Made by a program: the position numbers and the translations under genes
In this document: in pieces, positions 53,101-64,000 of the stretch
Layout of the letters: each line of letters opens with the position of its first letter
How positions within the stretch are numbered: position 1 is the stretch's first letter
The notes under the pieces: model-generated
Told to the model about the DNA's origin: nothing
The model's database searches: none
The model's input: only the letters and a program-made list of their open reading frames with translations
Source: an uncultured Actinomycetes bacterium
GTDB lineage: Bacteria > Actinomycetota > Actinomycetes > Actinomycetales > Bifidobacteriaceae
Assembly (NCBI GenBank): GCA_900314875.1
Contig: OMWX01000001.1
Span: 124,001 to 188,000 of the forward strand
DNA length: 64,000 bases
Reading direction: 5' to 3'

Positions 53101-56100
53101 TTGAAAAGGACTATTATGCCGTTCTCGGAGTCGACAGCGCGGCAAGCGATGCCGAGATAACAAAAGCCTATCGCAGACTTGCGCGCAAATATCATCCCGA
53201 CGTGAACAGCTCGGAAGAAGCTGAAGATATGTTCAGAGAGGTTTCCGAAGCCTATGACGTTCTTCACAACAGGGAAAACAAGTGCAGATACGATACTCTG
53301 TGGGGCGCAAGCGTGCGCAAATCCGGGCTTCCGGGCGCAGCAGCAGGCGCAAACTCAGCCGGTTCGGCCGCTGCAAATAACTCCGCGAATTCTGCATATT
53401 CCCAAAGCTATTTCCAGCCTGCAGGCTCAACGACTTATTCGGGCGTGCCTCAGGGGCAGCAAGGTGTTCATTATGCGGGCAGCAGTTCGGCGGCCGGTCC
53501 GGACTTGTCTGGAATTTTCCGACAGTACGATCATGGAGACGGAGATTACGATTTGCACGAGAACCCGGGAGATGTTTTTACGCCCATGGCATCTGCCTCG
53601 AAAAAAGGTGCCGACAGAAACGCGAGCGTAAAGCTTACTTTTGCGCAGGCGGTAAGAGGCGCGACAGTCAGCTTAAGCTTCGGAAATGAAAAATTCAGAG
53701 CCAATATACCGGCCGGCGTGACTAACGGAAAAAGAATGCGCTTGGCAGGCAAAGGCAAGCCTGGAGTAAACGGCGGACCTGCCGGAGATTTATATCTGAC
53801 CGTGAATGTTGAACCCGATGTGCAGGGGCGTTTCACGATTAACGGTCGCGACTTGCATATGATCCTGCCCGTCACGATAAGCGAAGCCATTAACGGCGGA
53901 GTCGTCGAATCGCGCGATTATTACGGCAACCCGCTTATGGTTCGCATTCCGAAAGGTTCGTACGAAGGCGCGAAAGTGCGCATAAAAGGCTTGGGAATAA
54001 CCGTAAATACGGGAAATGATGCGGACGGAATCGTCAAAACCCCCCAAAACACAGGAGACCTGGTTGCCGTTGTATCCGTAAGACTGCCTTCAGTGCTTAC
54101 CGAATCGCAGCTTGAGGCTTTGCGTGCGTTTGACGAGAAAACCGGCGAATTCAACTCTGCTGTCGCAGCCGAGCGGCTCGGAAAAGATTACGTTTCCGAA
54201 GGCGCGTCCGGAGTTCGCGCTTCGGAGGGAGTCGGAGCAGGAGTTTGATGCGTAAACTTACTGTTGACGAACGCAAAGCATATCTTTTATGCGCAGCCGA
54301 TATCGCCTCCGGTTCCAAAAGTCTTGAGCAGGCCGACGACGAAGGTTTTGCTGTTGTTGAACCGGTTTTCACTGTGGGTCAGGTCAGCGAGCTTGCGGTT
54401 ATTCATCCGCAGACTTTGCGTCAATATGACCGGCTGGGGCTTGTCGTGCCGAACAGAACCGCAGGGGGAGCCAGGCGGTACTCTCTTCGCGATATAGACC
54501 GGCTGACAACCGCTCAGCATCTCGCGCAAGATGAGGCGATAAACTTGGCCGGCGTAATGCGAATTTTAAGTCTTATGGAAGAAAATCGTCAGCTTCGCCG
54601 CGAAAACTCCAGGCTTCGCCGCCGTGGAGGAAACAGCTTCTTCTCGGCTGCAGCCGACGGTCAGGTAGTCGAGGTTGAAGTCTCTGCATCCGCATACGCT
54701 TCGGCATATTCCTGGAGAAAAACCCTTTACAGACAGCCGCTGCAGATAACTTCTGCGACGGCTTCCGTCCCTGTTTCTGCGGCAAATGTTTCCGACGTTC
54801 CTTCCGACGTTCCTTCCGAACCGGTTTTGCCGCCTGCACGCGTCCGCCGCGCTATATAGCGGGACAGCCGCCTGAACTTCAAACAAAATCATGACTGCCG
54901 TAAGACGCACGCTCACCGAGCCGAAAATCAAAAAAGTCCTTACAAGCCTGCTTGCAAGCAAAGGCTTTGATGCGCTTACGGTAAGCGACATCGCAAGTCT
55001 CGCGGGGATAAACCGCAGTACGTTTTACATGCATTACACTGACAAATATGACCTGTTGCAGCAGCTGATTGCGAACGCGGCCGGCGATATTGCCCAAATT
55101 CTGACCGGGGACGTGCCCTTCGCGAAAAGGCTTTCAGCGCAGGACATTTTCAGCCGCGAGCATCTTATTGCGGTTTTTAAATATCTTCGCGCCGATTTCG
55201 CTTTTGTTTTCGCGCTTGTCAAGTCGGGCAACGGTCAGCTTTTCATGAATGAAGTCAAGCATGTAACCTGGCGAAGCATAATCGGAACTGCGCACGCCGA
55301 AACCTCGAAAGCCGTGTCTGCGCTGCGCGGCCTGCCCGACAAATATTTGTGCGAAATAATGTTTTCTCCCGCATTTTCCGTGATTCTGCTGTGGCTGCGC
55401 GACGGAGGAAAGGACGACCCCGAAGCTGTGGCCGAAGCGATTGAAAGCCTTCAGCGCATAATGTACGCCGAATAATCAGTTTTCAGGCTTTTCTTCAGAC
55501 TTTTCTTCAAGCGCGACTTCGAATATTCCGCGAACCGAATTCATGCAGAAAATCTTCTCGGCAGTTCTTAAATCTTGCGGATAAAGCACTTTTTCCTCAA
55601 GCAGTCTCTGACCCGGATTCAGGTCGAGCAGCAGCTGCCTGAATGTGCCGGGAAGCAGTCCGCACGATACGGGAGGTGTATACATTTTCCCGTCGAGCAG
55701 AATCGCGACATTCGTAAACGTCCCTTCCGTTATTTCGCCGCGCTCGTTCACGCGAATCTCATCGAAAACGTCTTTCGGCGCCCGGCTTCTCACGGAAGTT
55801 TTGTGATAAAGAAGCGCATTGTTCGAGTTTACTTTTCCTTTTATTCGAATTATGGGCAAACCCTTGTTCGCAGGTTCGGAATTTGGAATCTGCCTTGTTG
55901 TAACCTCATAATGCCCGTCTTTGAACAGCTCTATGCGCGACACGATATTTTTCGCGAATTCAAAAGAGTCCAGCTGTTTATTCCAAACAAAATTCAGCTC
56001 TTTCGCCGACTTTCGCAATCTGTTTATGTGCAGTCTGTTCATATATCGGCTGTTTATCTGCAAATCCTTGCCAATCTGCAAATCCTTGCCAATTTGTAAA

Positions 56101-59100
56101 TTTTCGCCGACCCCGGTTTCAATCAGAGAAAAATAACTCTGCGCAAATTTCGCTTTCGCAATTGTCTCGCGCCACTCGTCCTCGGCAGTCGAATCACACG
56201 TAATTGCGCCGCCCGAAAAATACCTGAAGTGCTTCTGAGCAGCCTTCTTCTGCAAAATCCTGATCGGCACCGAAAAAATAGTCTCGTCTCCGTGAAGAAA
56301 CCCGATTGCTCCGCAGTAAACTTCGCGATTGCAAGGCTCGACCCGCTCGATTATATCCATGGTCGAAATCTTGGGAGCGCCCGTCACAGAACCGCACGGA
56401 TGCAAGGCTTTAAGGATATCGTAAAGCGTTGTTCCCTCCCTTAGCCGCGAAGAAATTTCGGATGTCATCTGAAAAACCGTCTTATGCTGCTCAACCTCGA
56501 AAAGCTTTTCGACTCTGATTGTCTCCGGCTTTGCAATTGCGCTCAAATCGTTGCGCAAAAGGTCTACAATCATAACATTTTCGGTGCGATTCTTGGTATC
56601 TTGCGAAAGAAAACTTCTGTTTCGCGCGTCCTCGTCAGGCGTTTTGCCGCGCTCAATCGTGCCTTTCATCGGTTTTGTCAGAATCTTGTCGCCTTTCAGC
56701 CGAAAAAACAGCTCGGGAGAAAAAGACATAATTGTCTCATAATCGTTGCAAATAAAGGCATTATAAGGTGTTTTCTGCTTCTCAAGCAGTTTCTCGTACA
56801 ACTGAAGTCCGTCTGCGCTCGCTTTGAGAATCATCGGATATGCGTAATTGACCTCATATGTGTTTCCCGAAGCAATCTGCTGTTGAATAAAATCAAATCC
56901 GCGCCTGTACTCGGCAAAATCAATCATCGGGACAAGCGTTGAACCGAAAGGCTTTGTTTTAGCGGTTTTTGCGGTTTTGGTCATGCTGTCATACTTCTTA
57001 AAATCGGTATGCTCTCTAAATTCGTCAAACTTCTCAAATTCCTTATACGCCTCGAAATAAATCAGGGGAGCATCCGCCGTTTTTTCGCGGCGAAACAAAT
57101 CGTATCGCAGATATCCGAGCAGGTAAAATCCCTTATTTTTCAGCTCTTCTATCCGATTTAAGCCGCTGCGGACATCTTTCGCCGAGAAAACTTCTATCGT
57201 CTCTTCGGGGTCGGAAAAACATTTGTCCGCATATATCTGCATTTTGTTTGCCCAATCTTTCATTCGCTTATGAGCGAGATGTTTTGATTTTTATTTGCCG
57301 TCTTTAATAAGACGATGTATTTAGCACAAAAAAATTTTTTGTCAATACTTGACTTTGACGGTTTCTGTCGTTCTATTATACAGGGAGATTTTTGCGAATC
57401 CGAGGGGATTTGTGAAGGAAATTATCCCGAAAATCGGCGATGTTTTGAAGGAGGAACCGTGTCAGAGCTGCAGAATGCGAAAGAGCTAAGTTCGGCGCAA
57501 ACCTCGCTGTGCACTTTGAAAGACTGTGCAGCCGGCGACGAAGCGGTTATCGAGCGGGTTGACATGGAAGAAAAATACGTTTTCCGCCTGTTCGAACTCG
57601 GGCTGCGGAAAGGAATGCGCATACGCATAAGCCAGCGCGCGAATTTCGGCGGGAAAGTAGTTGCCCGAGGACAGGAACGAATCGCACTGGACGGCAAAAC
57701 AGCTGCAGCGATTCGCGTAAGAAAGCTGTAAAAGCTGTAAAAGCCAAGTATTTCAAGCAACAGGCAAGCGGGCAAAGAATTAAAGGCGGAAAAATGATTT
57801 CAAACAAAGAAGCAGCGCGAAGAATTGCTCTAAAAGAAGCTTCGCAAACAGAGGCAAACGCAAGCTTAACCTCCGAGGAAAAAGCAAACTCCGGCACAAA
57901 ACATGTCGTATTCTTGGGCAATCCGAACGTGGGCAAGTCCTCGATTTTCAACATTATTTCGGGTTCGCGCTCGCGAGTTGTCAATGCGCCCGGAACCACG
58001 GTTCTGGTCGAACGCGCGAATTATGAGTACAAACCCAAGCCGAGGTCAGATAAAAAATCGGCCGCAGGTGCAAGTTCCTGCGCAAACTCCGCCGGCTTAG
58101 CAAACTCCGCCAAATGGGAGCTTCTCGACACGCCCGGCACATACTCGCTTTTGCCGCTGTCTCCTGATGAGGAAGTGGCATCGCAGGCTGCGTTCGGAAT
58201 CGGAAATTATCCTGTGCCCGACGCGATTGTTGCAGTTTTGGACTCGACAAATCTGTCGCGCTCGCTGTATTTCCTGTCGATGATTATCGAACTTGGCCGT
58301 CCGGTCGTCGTCGCTTTGACGATGAACGATCTTGCGAAAAAGCGCGGTATCGAAATTGATGTGAAAATGCTGTCTGAGCTTATGAATGGCATTCCGGTTG
58401 TTGCTGTGAACGGTCGCACGGGTTCAGGCAAGGACGCGCTGCTCGAAGCTGTTAATGCGGCTTTCGGCGGAACTGCAATGCCGAAAGGCTTGTCGGTTGC
58501 CGATTTTGCCGGTCTGTCTGCCCGTCGTCAGTCTGGCGTTTCAACACAGTCTGGCGCTTCTATGCAATCCGAACCTCAAGGCGCTGTCTGTCGTCACTGC
58601 AATCCAACTGCAAAAAATTCTGCAAAAAAATCAGCTAAAGATCCGGCAGTAAAAAATCAAGCTGCAAAAAATTCTGCATCAGAAAACTTGGCAGAATTGG
58701 TCTCGGAATCTGTTGCAAACCCTTCAAATCCCTTAAACCCTGCTCAAACATCAAACCCTGCTCAAACCTTACAAACCTCGCAAACCCCTCAAAACCCCCA
58801 AACTGCCCAAATCTCCGACCTTTCCGTCTGGGTTGAATCCCGTGCGGAAAAGCGTTTTGACTGGGTTGCGAACATTATAAAAAAACTTGACCTGGCCGCG
58901 CAGGACAAGCAGACGCTTTCCGACCGAATCGACAAAGTTCTGCTTCACCCGGTTTTCGGTCTGCTGTTCTTTTTTGCCGCGATGTACGGCGTTTTCTGGT
59001 CGGTTACCGAGCTGTCCAAACCGTTCGCGGACTGGTTTGGCGGTCCGTTCTCAGACTGGCTTATTTCCCTGTCCGACAGGCTGTTCGACTCCCCGGGCGG

Positions 59101-62100
59101 CGATTCTGTTTCTAATGGCTCTGTTTCCGGCGGTTCTGCAATCAATGTGATTCATTCGCTTTTTGAAAACGGCTTGATCGGCGGTATAGTCACAGTCGGC
59201 ACATTCATTCCGCCAATGCTCATCATGTTCCTGATTCTCTCGATTCTCGAAGACTGCGGCTATCTTGCCCGCGCAGGATTCGTCATGGACAGACTTATGC
59301 GCTGCGTCGGATTGGACGGCCGCGCGTTTTTGCCGCTGATTACGGGCTTCGGCTGCAATCTGCCCGCTCTGGCCTCCACGCGCACTCTGCCTGATTCTCG
59401 CCAGCGTCTGCTTACCGGAATGCTTATACCATTCACTTCCTGTTCTGCGCGATTTTCGGTCTATTTCGTTCTGGCTCATGCGGTTTTCCCCGAGCATGCT
59501 GCGCCGGTGATTTTCTCTCTGTATGTGCTTTCGATTGTCCTGATTCTGCTGATCGGTTTGGGCTTGCGCAAGTTTGCCTTCAATAACATGAAACCGCAGC
59601 CGTTCGTGCTTTGTCTGCCTGCATATCAGACTCCGCGCGCGCTTGTGCTGATTCGCTCGACGTTTGTTCGTCTGCTCGGTTTTATGCGCGGCGCAAGCGT
59701 TATTATTATCGCAACGATCACGATTATGTGGCTTCTGCAATCGATTCCCGTTCCCGGGCGCGGCGGCAGTTTTGCTGAGGTTGAGGATGTTCATGATTCG
59801 ATTTACGGCGTTGTCGCGGACTCCGTGTCTTCGGCTTTCGCTCCGGCAGGCTTCGGCGACTGGCATATGTCTGCCGCTCTTATTTCCGGATTTGTGGCTA
59901 AAGAGGTTGTCGTCGGCTCGATCGCGCAGTCTTATGACATTGATTACGAAGAGGATGAGAAAGAATCTGAAGAAAATGAGCAGCCGTCGGAATCTGAAGC
60001 ATCTGAAACCGAAAATGCAGTTCAGGAAGATTCAATTCAGGGAAGCGAGGCTCAGGAATCCGCTTCTCAGGAAGAAACAGCGCAGAAATCCTCTTCTCGC
60101 GCTCAGCTGTCCGAAGCCATACGCAGTTCGCTTGACAGGTCGTCTTCCGGACATCCTAAGGCTGCCGGTTTTGCGCTTATGCTGTTTGTTCTCGCTTATA
60201 CTCCCTGCCTTGCGACGGTTGCCGAGATGAAACGCCAATTCGGCTTGAAAACGGCTGTTGCGAATGTTGCGCTCAGTCTGTCGGTAGCTTATCTGCTTGC
60301 AGTCGCTGTTTTCTGGGGTTTAAGGCTGATTTTGTGAGGCTGTTTTATGGGCATTTACAATGATATTTCTGCTGATTTGCTATCCGGTCTTTCATATTTT
60401 GAATGCGCTGAACGGTATCATGTCACGGCAGATTTTGTGCGCATGATTGCAGAACGTATGGATTCGGCGAGTCTGCTTTCTGCCGGCAAAACCTATGACA
60501 AGCCCGGCAAATGCGGCGACGGAACTGCCTGTTTTGATCCCGAATCGATTGTGTGCATTGCCTGCCCTTTTTCCGGCGCGAAAAAGCGGTTAAAAAAAGT
60601 GCGGTTTAACGATAAATTTAAGCCCGGCAAATTCCGTAAAACCGTTAAATAAAGCGAGTTCCGTCACAATGCCGACAATGTCACAATCCGCGCCGCTCAG
60701 ACGCGTGCCGCATTATCTTCCACCTGTTGCGATTTCCTGTCAGACACCAGCCGGTCAGCGTCATTGTGCCGATTCCCGCATTTATCCAGAAATACGGCCA
60801 CAGCTTGTCTTTCGGATAATCCGGTCCCGGCGCCTCGTTGGGGATTGACGCTCGAATTCCGGACACTAACAGACGATGAGTGTTTACGCCGTAAGGCGTG
60901 CAGGTCAGAAGCGTTGCGCGATCTTCTCCCGGGCGGATTTTCAGATACTGCTCGGCCTCTTCGGGCAAAACAACCCTTATCGAATCGATTTTGTAGCCAA
61001 TCGTCTGATCGAAAAACTGAATATAAAAGCAATCTCCGTTTTTCAGCTCGTCAATTCGCGTAAACATCAGCTTTCCGACCATTCCTCGATGTCCGGTCAG
61101 CACAGTGTGCGTGTTCTCCCCTCCGACCGGCAGCGAAGTCCCGTACAAATGCCCTATTTCGTGGTCTAAAACAGCTTTCGAGGTTCCGTGTTTTACAGGC
61201 AGGTTAATCGATACTGACGGCACGACGACATTTCCCATCTGTCCGTCTGATATATCTAGCGTATTTAGATATTCTTCGTCGTATCTGTCTTTGTCGTCGG
61301 ATGTCTGCGAACTTTCGTCCTCGCTTTTAAAAGGGTCGGCTTTCTCACCCAAAGCCGGCTGTCCGTTCTCGAAAAGCTTCTGATTGTACTCGTATGCTGC
61401 TTTCAGGATTTCCTCGCGTTCCTGCGCGGTTTTTTCCATCGCTCTGGCTCGTGCCGCTTTGACGGTCTCCGTCTGTTTGCGCTTGTCAATCTGCTGCATA
61501 ATATACGGATATGCGATAACTCCCGCTCCGGCAAGAGCGAGGATTATGGACAAAAACAATGAAATTCGCGAATAAATGCGATTTTTCCTGCGCAACTTGT
61601 CTCGCCGTCGGTCTGCCTCCGATTTTGACAGTGCCGTGCCGAAATCCTGCATTCCCTCGTCAGCCGGCAGGGAGTTTGAATGCTGAGATTCGGGCTTTGA
61701 AGAGTCGGATGGTGAAGAGTCAGACTGTGAATAACTGTTTGCTGTCGCATTTGCGCTGTTTTTTGAATTTGCGCTGCTTATTGTGTTGGTCTGCGCTTTG
61801 CCTGCTGTATTATCTGCAATTCGGTCTGCATTGTCGTTTGCGATATCGTTTATGCCGACGTTTGCGGCGCCAGGGGCATTCTCGGCTGTATTTAACGCTG
61901 TGAATATGCCTGCCGCGCTTTTTGCGAATTTGCTTCCGTCTGCATTATTTCTGCTTGTTGTGTTCCCGTTTGCCGTGCCTTCGAATGTTGCGCTGTCATA
62001 TGTTGTGTTGCCTGCCGTATTCCCGTTTGCATTCAGATCTGCGGCTGCGGATGCGCCTGCTGCGGCTGTGTTTCTTGCAACTGTGCCGGCTGCGGATGCG

Positions 62101-64000
62101 CCTGCTGCGTATTCGCCGGTGTTTCCCGCAGTTGTATTCCTTGCTGGCGTGCTTTCTGTATTTGCTGCTCCTATGTCTGCTCTCATGCTCTCGTTCGCGC
62201 CTGGCATTGTCTCCGCTATCATGTTTGCACTCATGCCCGCGTCCGCACTCAAGCCCGCACCTGTACCTAAGCCTGTGCTTGTGTTCGCGCCTGCACTCGC
62301 GCTCGATATTTCGCCGGCATTCGGCATTCCGCCCGCGTTTGCGCCCTGCGTTTCACCCGGTAACCCATTTTGCGAATTATCCCGCATATTGTTCATAGCT
62401 GCACACTCAAATCTGCAAATCCCTGCGTATCTGTATCGACTTTACCCGTTATCGGCTTTGCTTGTCTAACAGTGCTGTCTGATATTTTGTTCGGCAATTT
62501 TGCTGTCTGATGATTATGTCCGGTGATTCTATTTGCGAAAACATTTGCAACCAAAAAACTGTTCACAACAGTCTGCTGTCTTGCGAACAGCTCTCGCAAA
62601 TCCCGCTGCAGTCTGATGTAACTTGCTGCAGTCCGCTGTAGTCAAATCATTGTTGAGACATATTGTCAAAACTTGTTTTCAAAACAATACTCGTCTACGT
62701 ATTCCATAGCGGCTTTTTTCCAAAATTCGTCTTTCCCGTCTAAATACAGATAAAACAAATTTGAAAGCTCGTCATCGGAGAGGTCGGCAAGTTTTTCACT
62801 GTCAAAACTTCCGTGCAAATAATTCTCATATGCCTCATGAAGAAGTGATTCTCTGTGTATGCGTCCGTCCATAATCCCTGCTCTCTTTTCTGTCGGACTC
62901 AAATTCTTAAAATCGTATAACAAATTGTATACCGTTCTCGCCGTCGAAACATCATCCGCGCATTATCTCCCTTAATCCGCACGGTAAAACGTTATGCATT
63001 TGTTGAACCGGACTTTTATTCTGAATTTCAATTTGAGTTTCAATCGTCTCTGTCCGACTTTGCCTGTCTCTGTCCGTTTCTGCCCGTATTTTCAATGCTT
63101 CTCATCTGTTCGTCGTTCTTCGTCCGGCTAATTTGCGCTTTACTCGGCTATTCGCATTTTCGTTTGTCCGGTTATCTGCTTGCCCGGTTGTCTGCTTGTC
63201 CGGTTGTCTGCTTGTCCGGTTATCTGCTTGCCCGCGAATCTGTTTGATTGTTTATTTGTTCTCCGCCTGAATGCCGCCGTTTCTTTGCTGTTCTTTATTT
63301 CTGACTGAAAATAACCGTTTTGCCGCCGCCTCTTCCGGCATTCCCACCCCGTTTTTTTTTTTTTTTTTTACCGGTTTTACAAAAAATCGATGGATTCTGC
63401 GCTGATTATCGTGTACTATCAAAGAAAAGTAACAGTTCAGAAAAAATTATATTTAAGGATAATTATCATGGATACTGTTGCAAGCAGAGACAGACTTTTT
63501 TCCGAGGGCAAATCGGTTCATTATTGCGGCGTTCGTTCTCGCGATCGTATCGCTGATTCTATGTCGACTTACCTGATTATCGGGCCCGAGGATACAGATC
63601 CTCAGGGGCGTTATGTTGCAGATGTCGTTCGCGCGGCCTTGTCCGGCGGCATCAGATTCCTTCAGTTGCGCGCAAAACACGCCGAAGCATTTGACATTCT
63701 TAAATACACTCGCAAGATTTCCTCGCTTTTGCCGCAGGGCGAACCGGGTGTTGACAGACCTTACTTCGTCCTCAACGATCGCGTTGACGTTGCCTGGGCT
63801 GCCCGTTGTGACGGTCTTCCGGTTGACGGCGTTCATATCGGGCAGAAAGATGTGCCGGCATATGCCGCTCGCAAGCTTTTGGGCGAAAATGCGATTGTCG
63901 GACTTACCGTATCGAACCTTGAAGAGGTAAAAAAAGCGAATCCTGCGATTGTTGATTATGTCAGCATCGGCTCCTATCGCGCAAATCCTTCCAAACCCGG

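Overview
The window looks like a chromosome segment from a low-to-mid G+C actinobacterium. A dnaK-grpE-dnaJ-hspR locus with a HAIR-type operator, a class C sortase, a secreted amylase carrying Ig-like and S-layer-homology repeats, a TPP-controlled ThiE-ThiC fusion and the many GTG starts together fit Bifidobacteriaceae or a close relative. The genus cannot be settled from the sequence alone. Genes are dense and no rRNA, tRNA, insertion sequence or CRISPR array was found.

Layout. 1-3.1 kb: the start of an ABC exporter (minus strand, cut by the window edge), then a phasin-like protein and an AarF/UbiB-type kinase. 3.3-10.8 kb: alpha-glucan use, with a cytoplasmic type I pullulanase, an HAD sugar-phosphatase-like protein and a large exported multidomain alpha-amylase whose upstream region holds palindromes that may be operators. 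11.4-14.2 kb: a ThiE-ThiC fusion preceded by a TPP riboswitch.

14.3-50.1 kb: a 35-kb cell-surface polysaccharide region of about 28 genes. It holds three Wzx-type flippases, three different polymerase-type membrane proteins, many glycosyltransferases of several folds, two acyltransferases, a pyruvyltransferase, a WbsX protein, and HAD, DUF1919 and DUF4422 proteins. It also holds the nucleotide-sugar enzymes Ugd, a UDP-glucuronate 4-epimerase type protein and UDP-galactopyranose mutase, a single priming sugar transferase, and a D-Ala-D-Ala ligase. It reads as a mosaic of at least three polysaccharide modules that share one initiation and precursor block at the right end. The right third shows active rearrangement: a 1-kb duplication, a frameshifted rhamnosyltransferase, fragments of a GT4 and of a DUF1919 gene, a hairpin repeat present twice, and a 20-T tract at the breakpoint of the duplication.

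50.2-55.5 kb: the HspR-controlled chaperone operon, with a HAIR operator before dnaK and a terminator between grpE and dnaJ, followed by a TetR regulator. 55.5-60.7 kb: a PabB-PabC fusion, then feoA, feoB and a small Cys-containing protein that may be FeoC-like. 60.7-64 kb: an orphan class C sortase with a very long disordered N-terminus, a small protein of unknown function, and the start of a second thiE.

Short tandem repeats and three T tracts of 18-20 bases are scattered through genes and spacers. They suggest that slippage is a recurrent source of variation in this genome.
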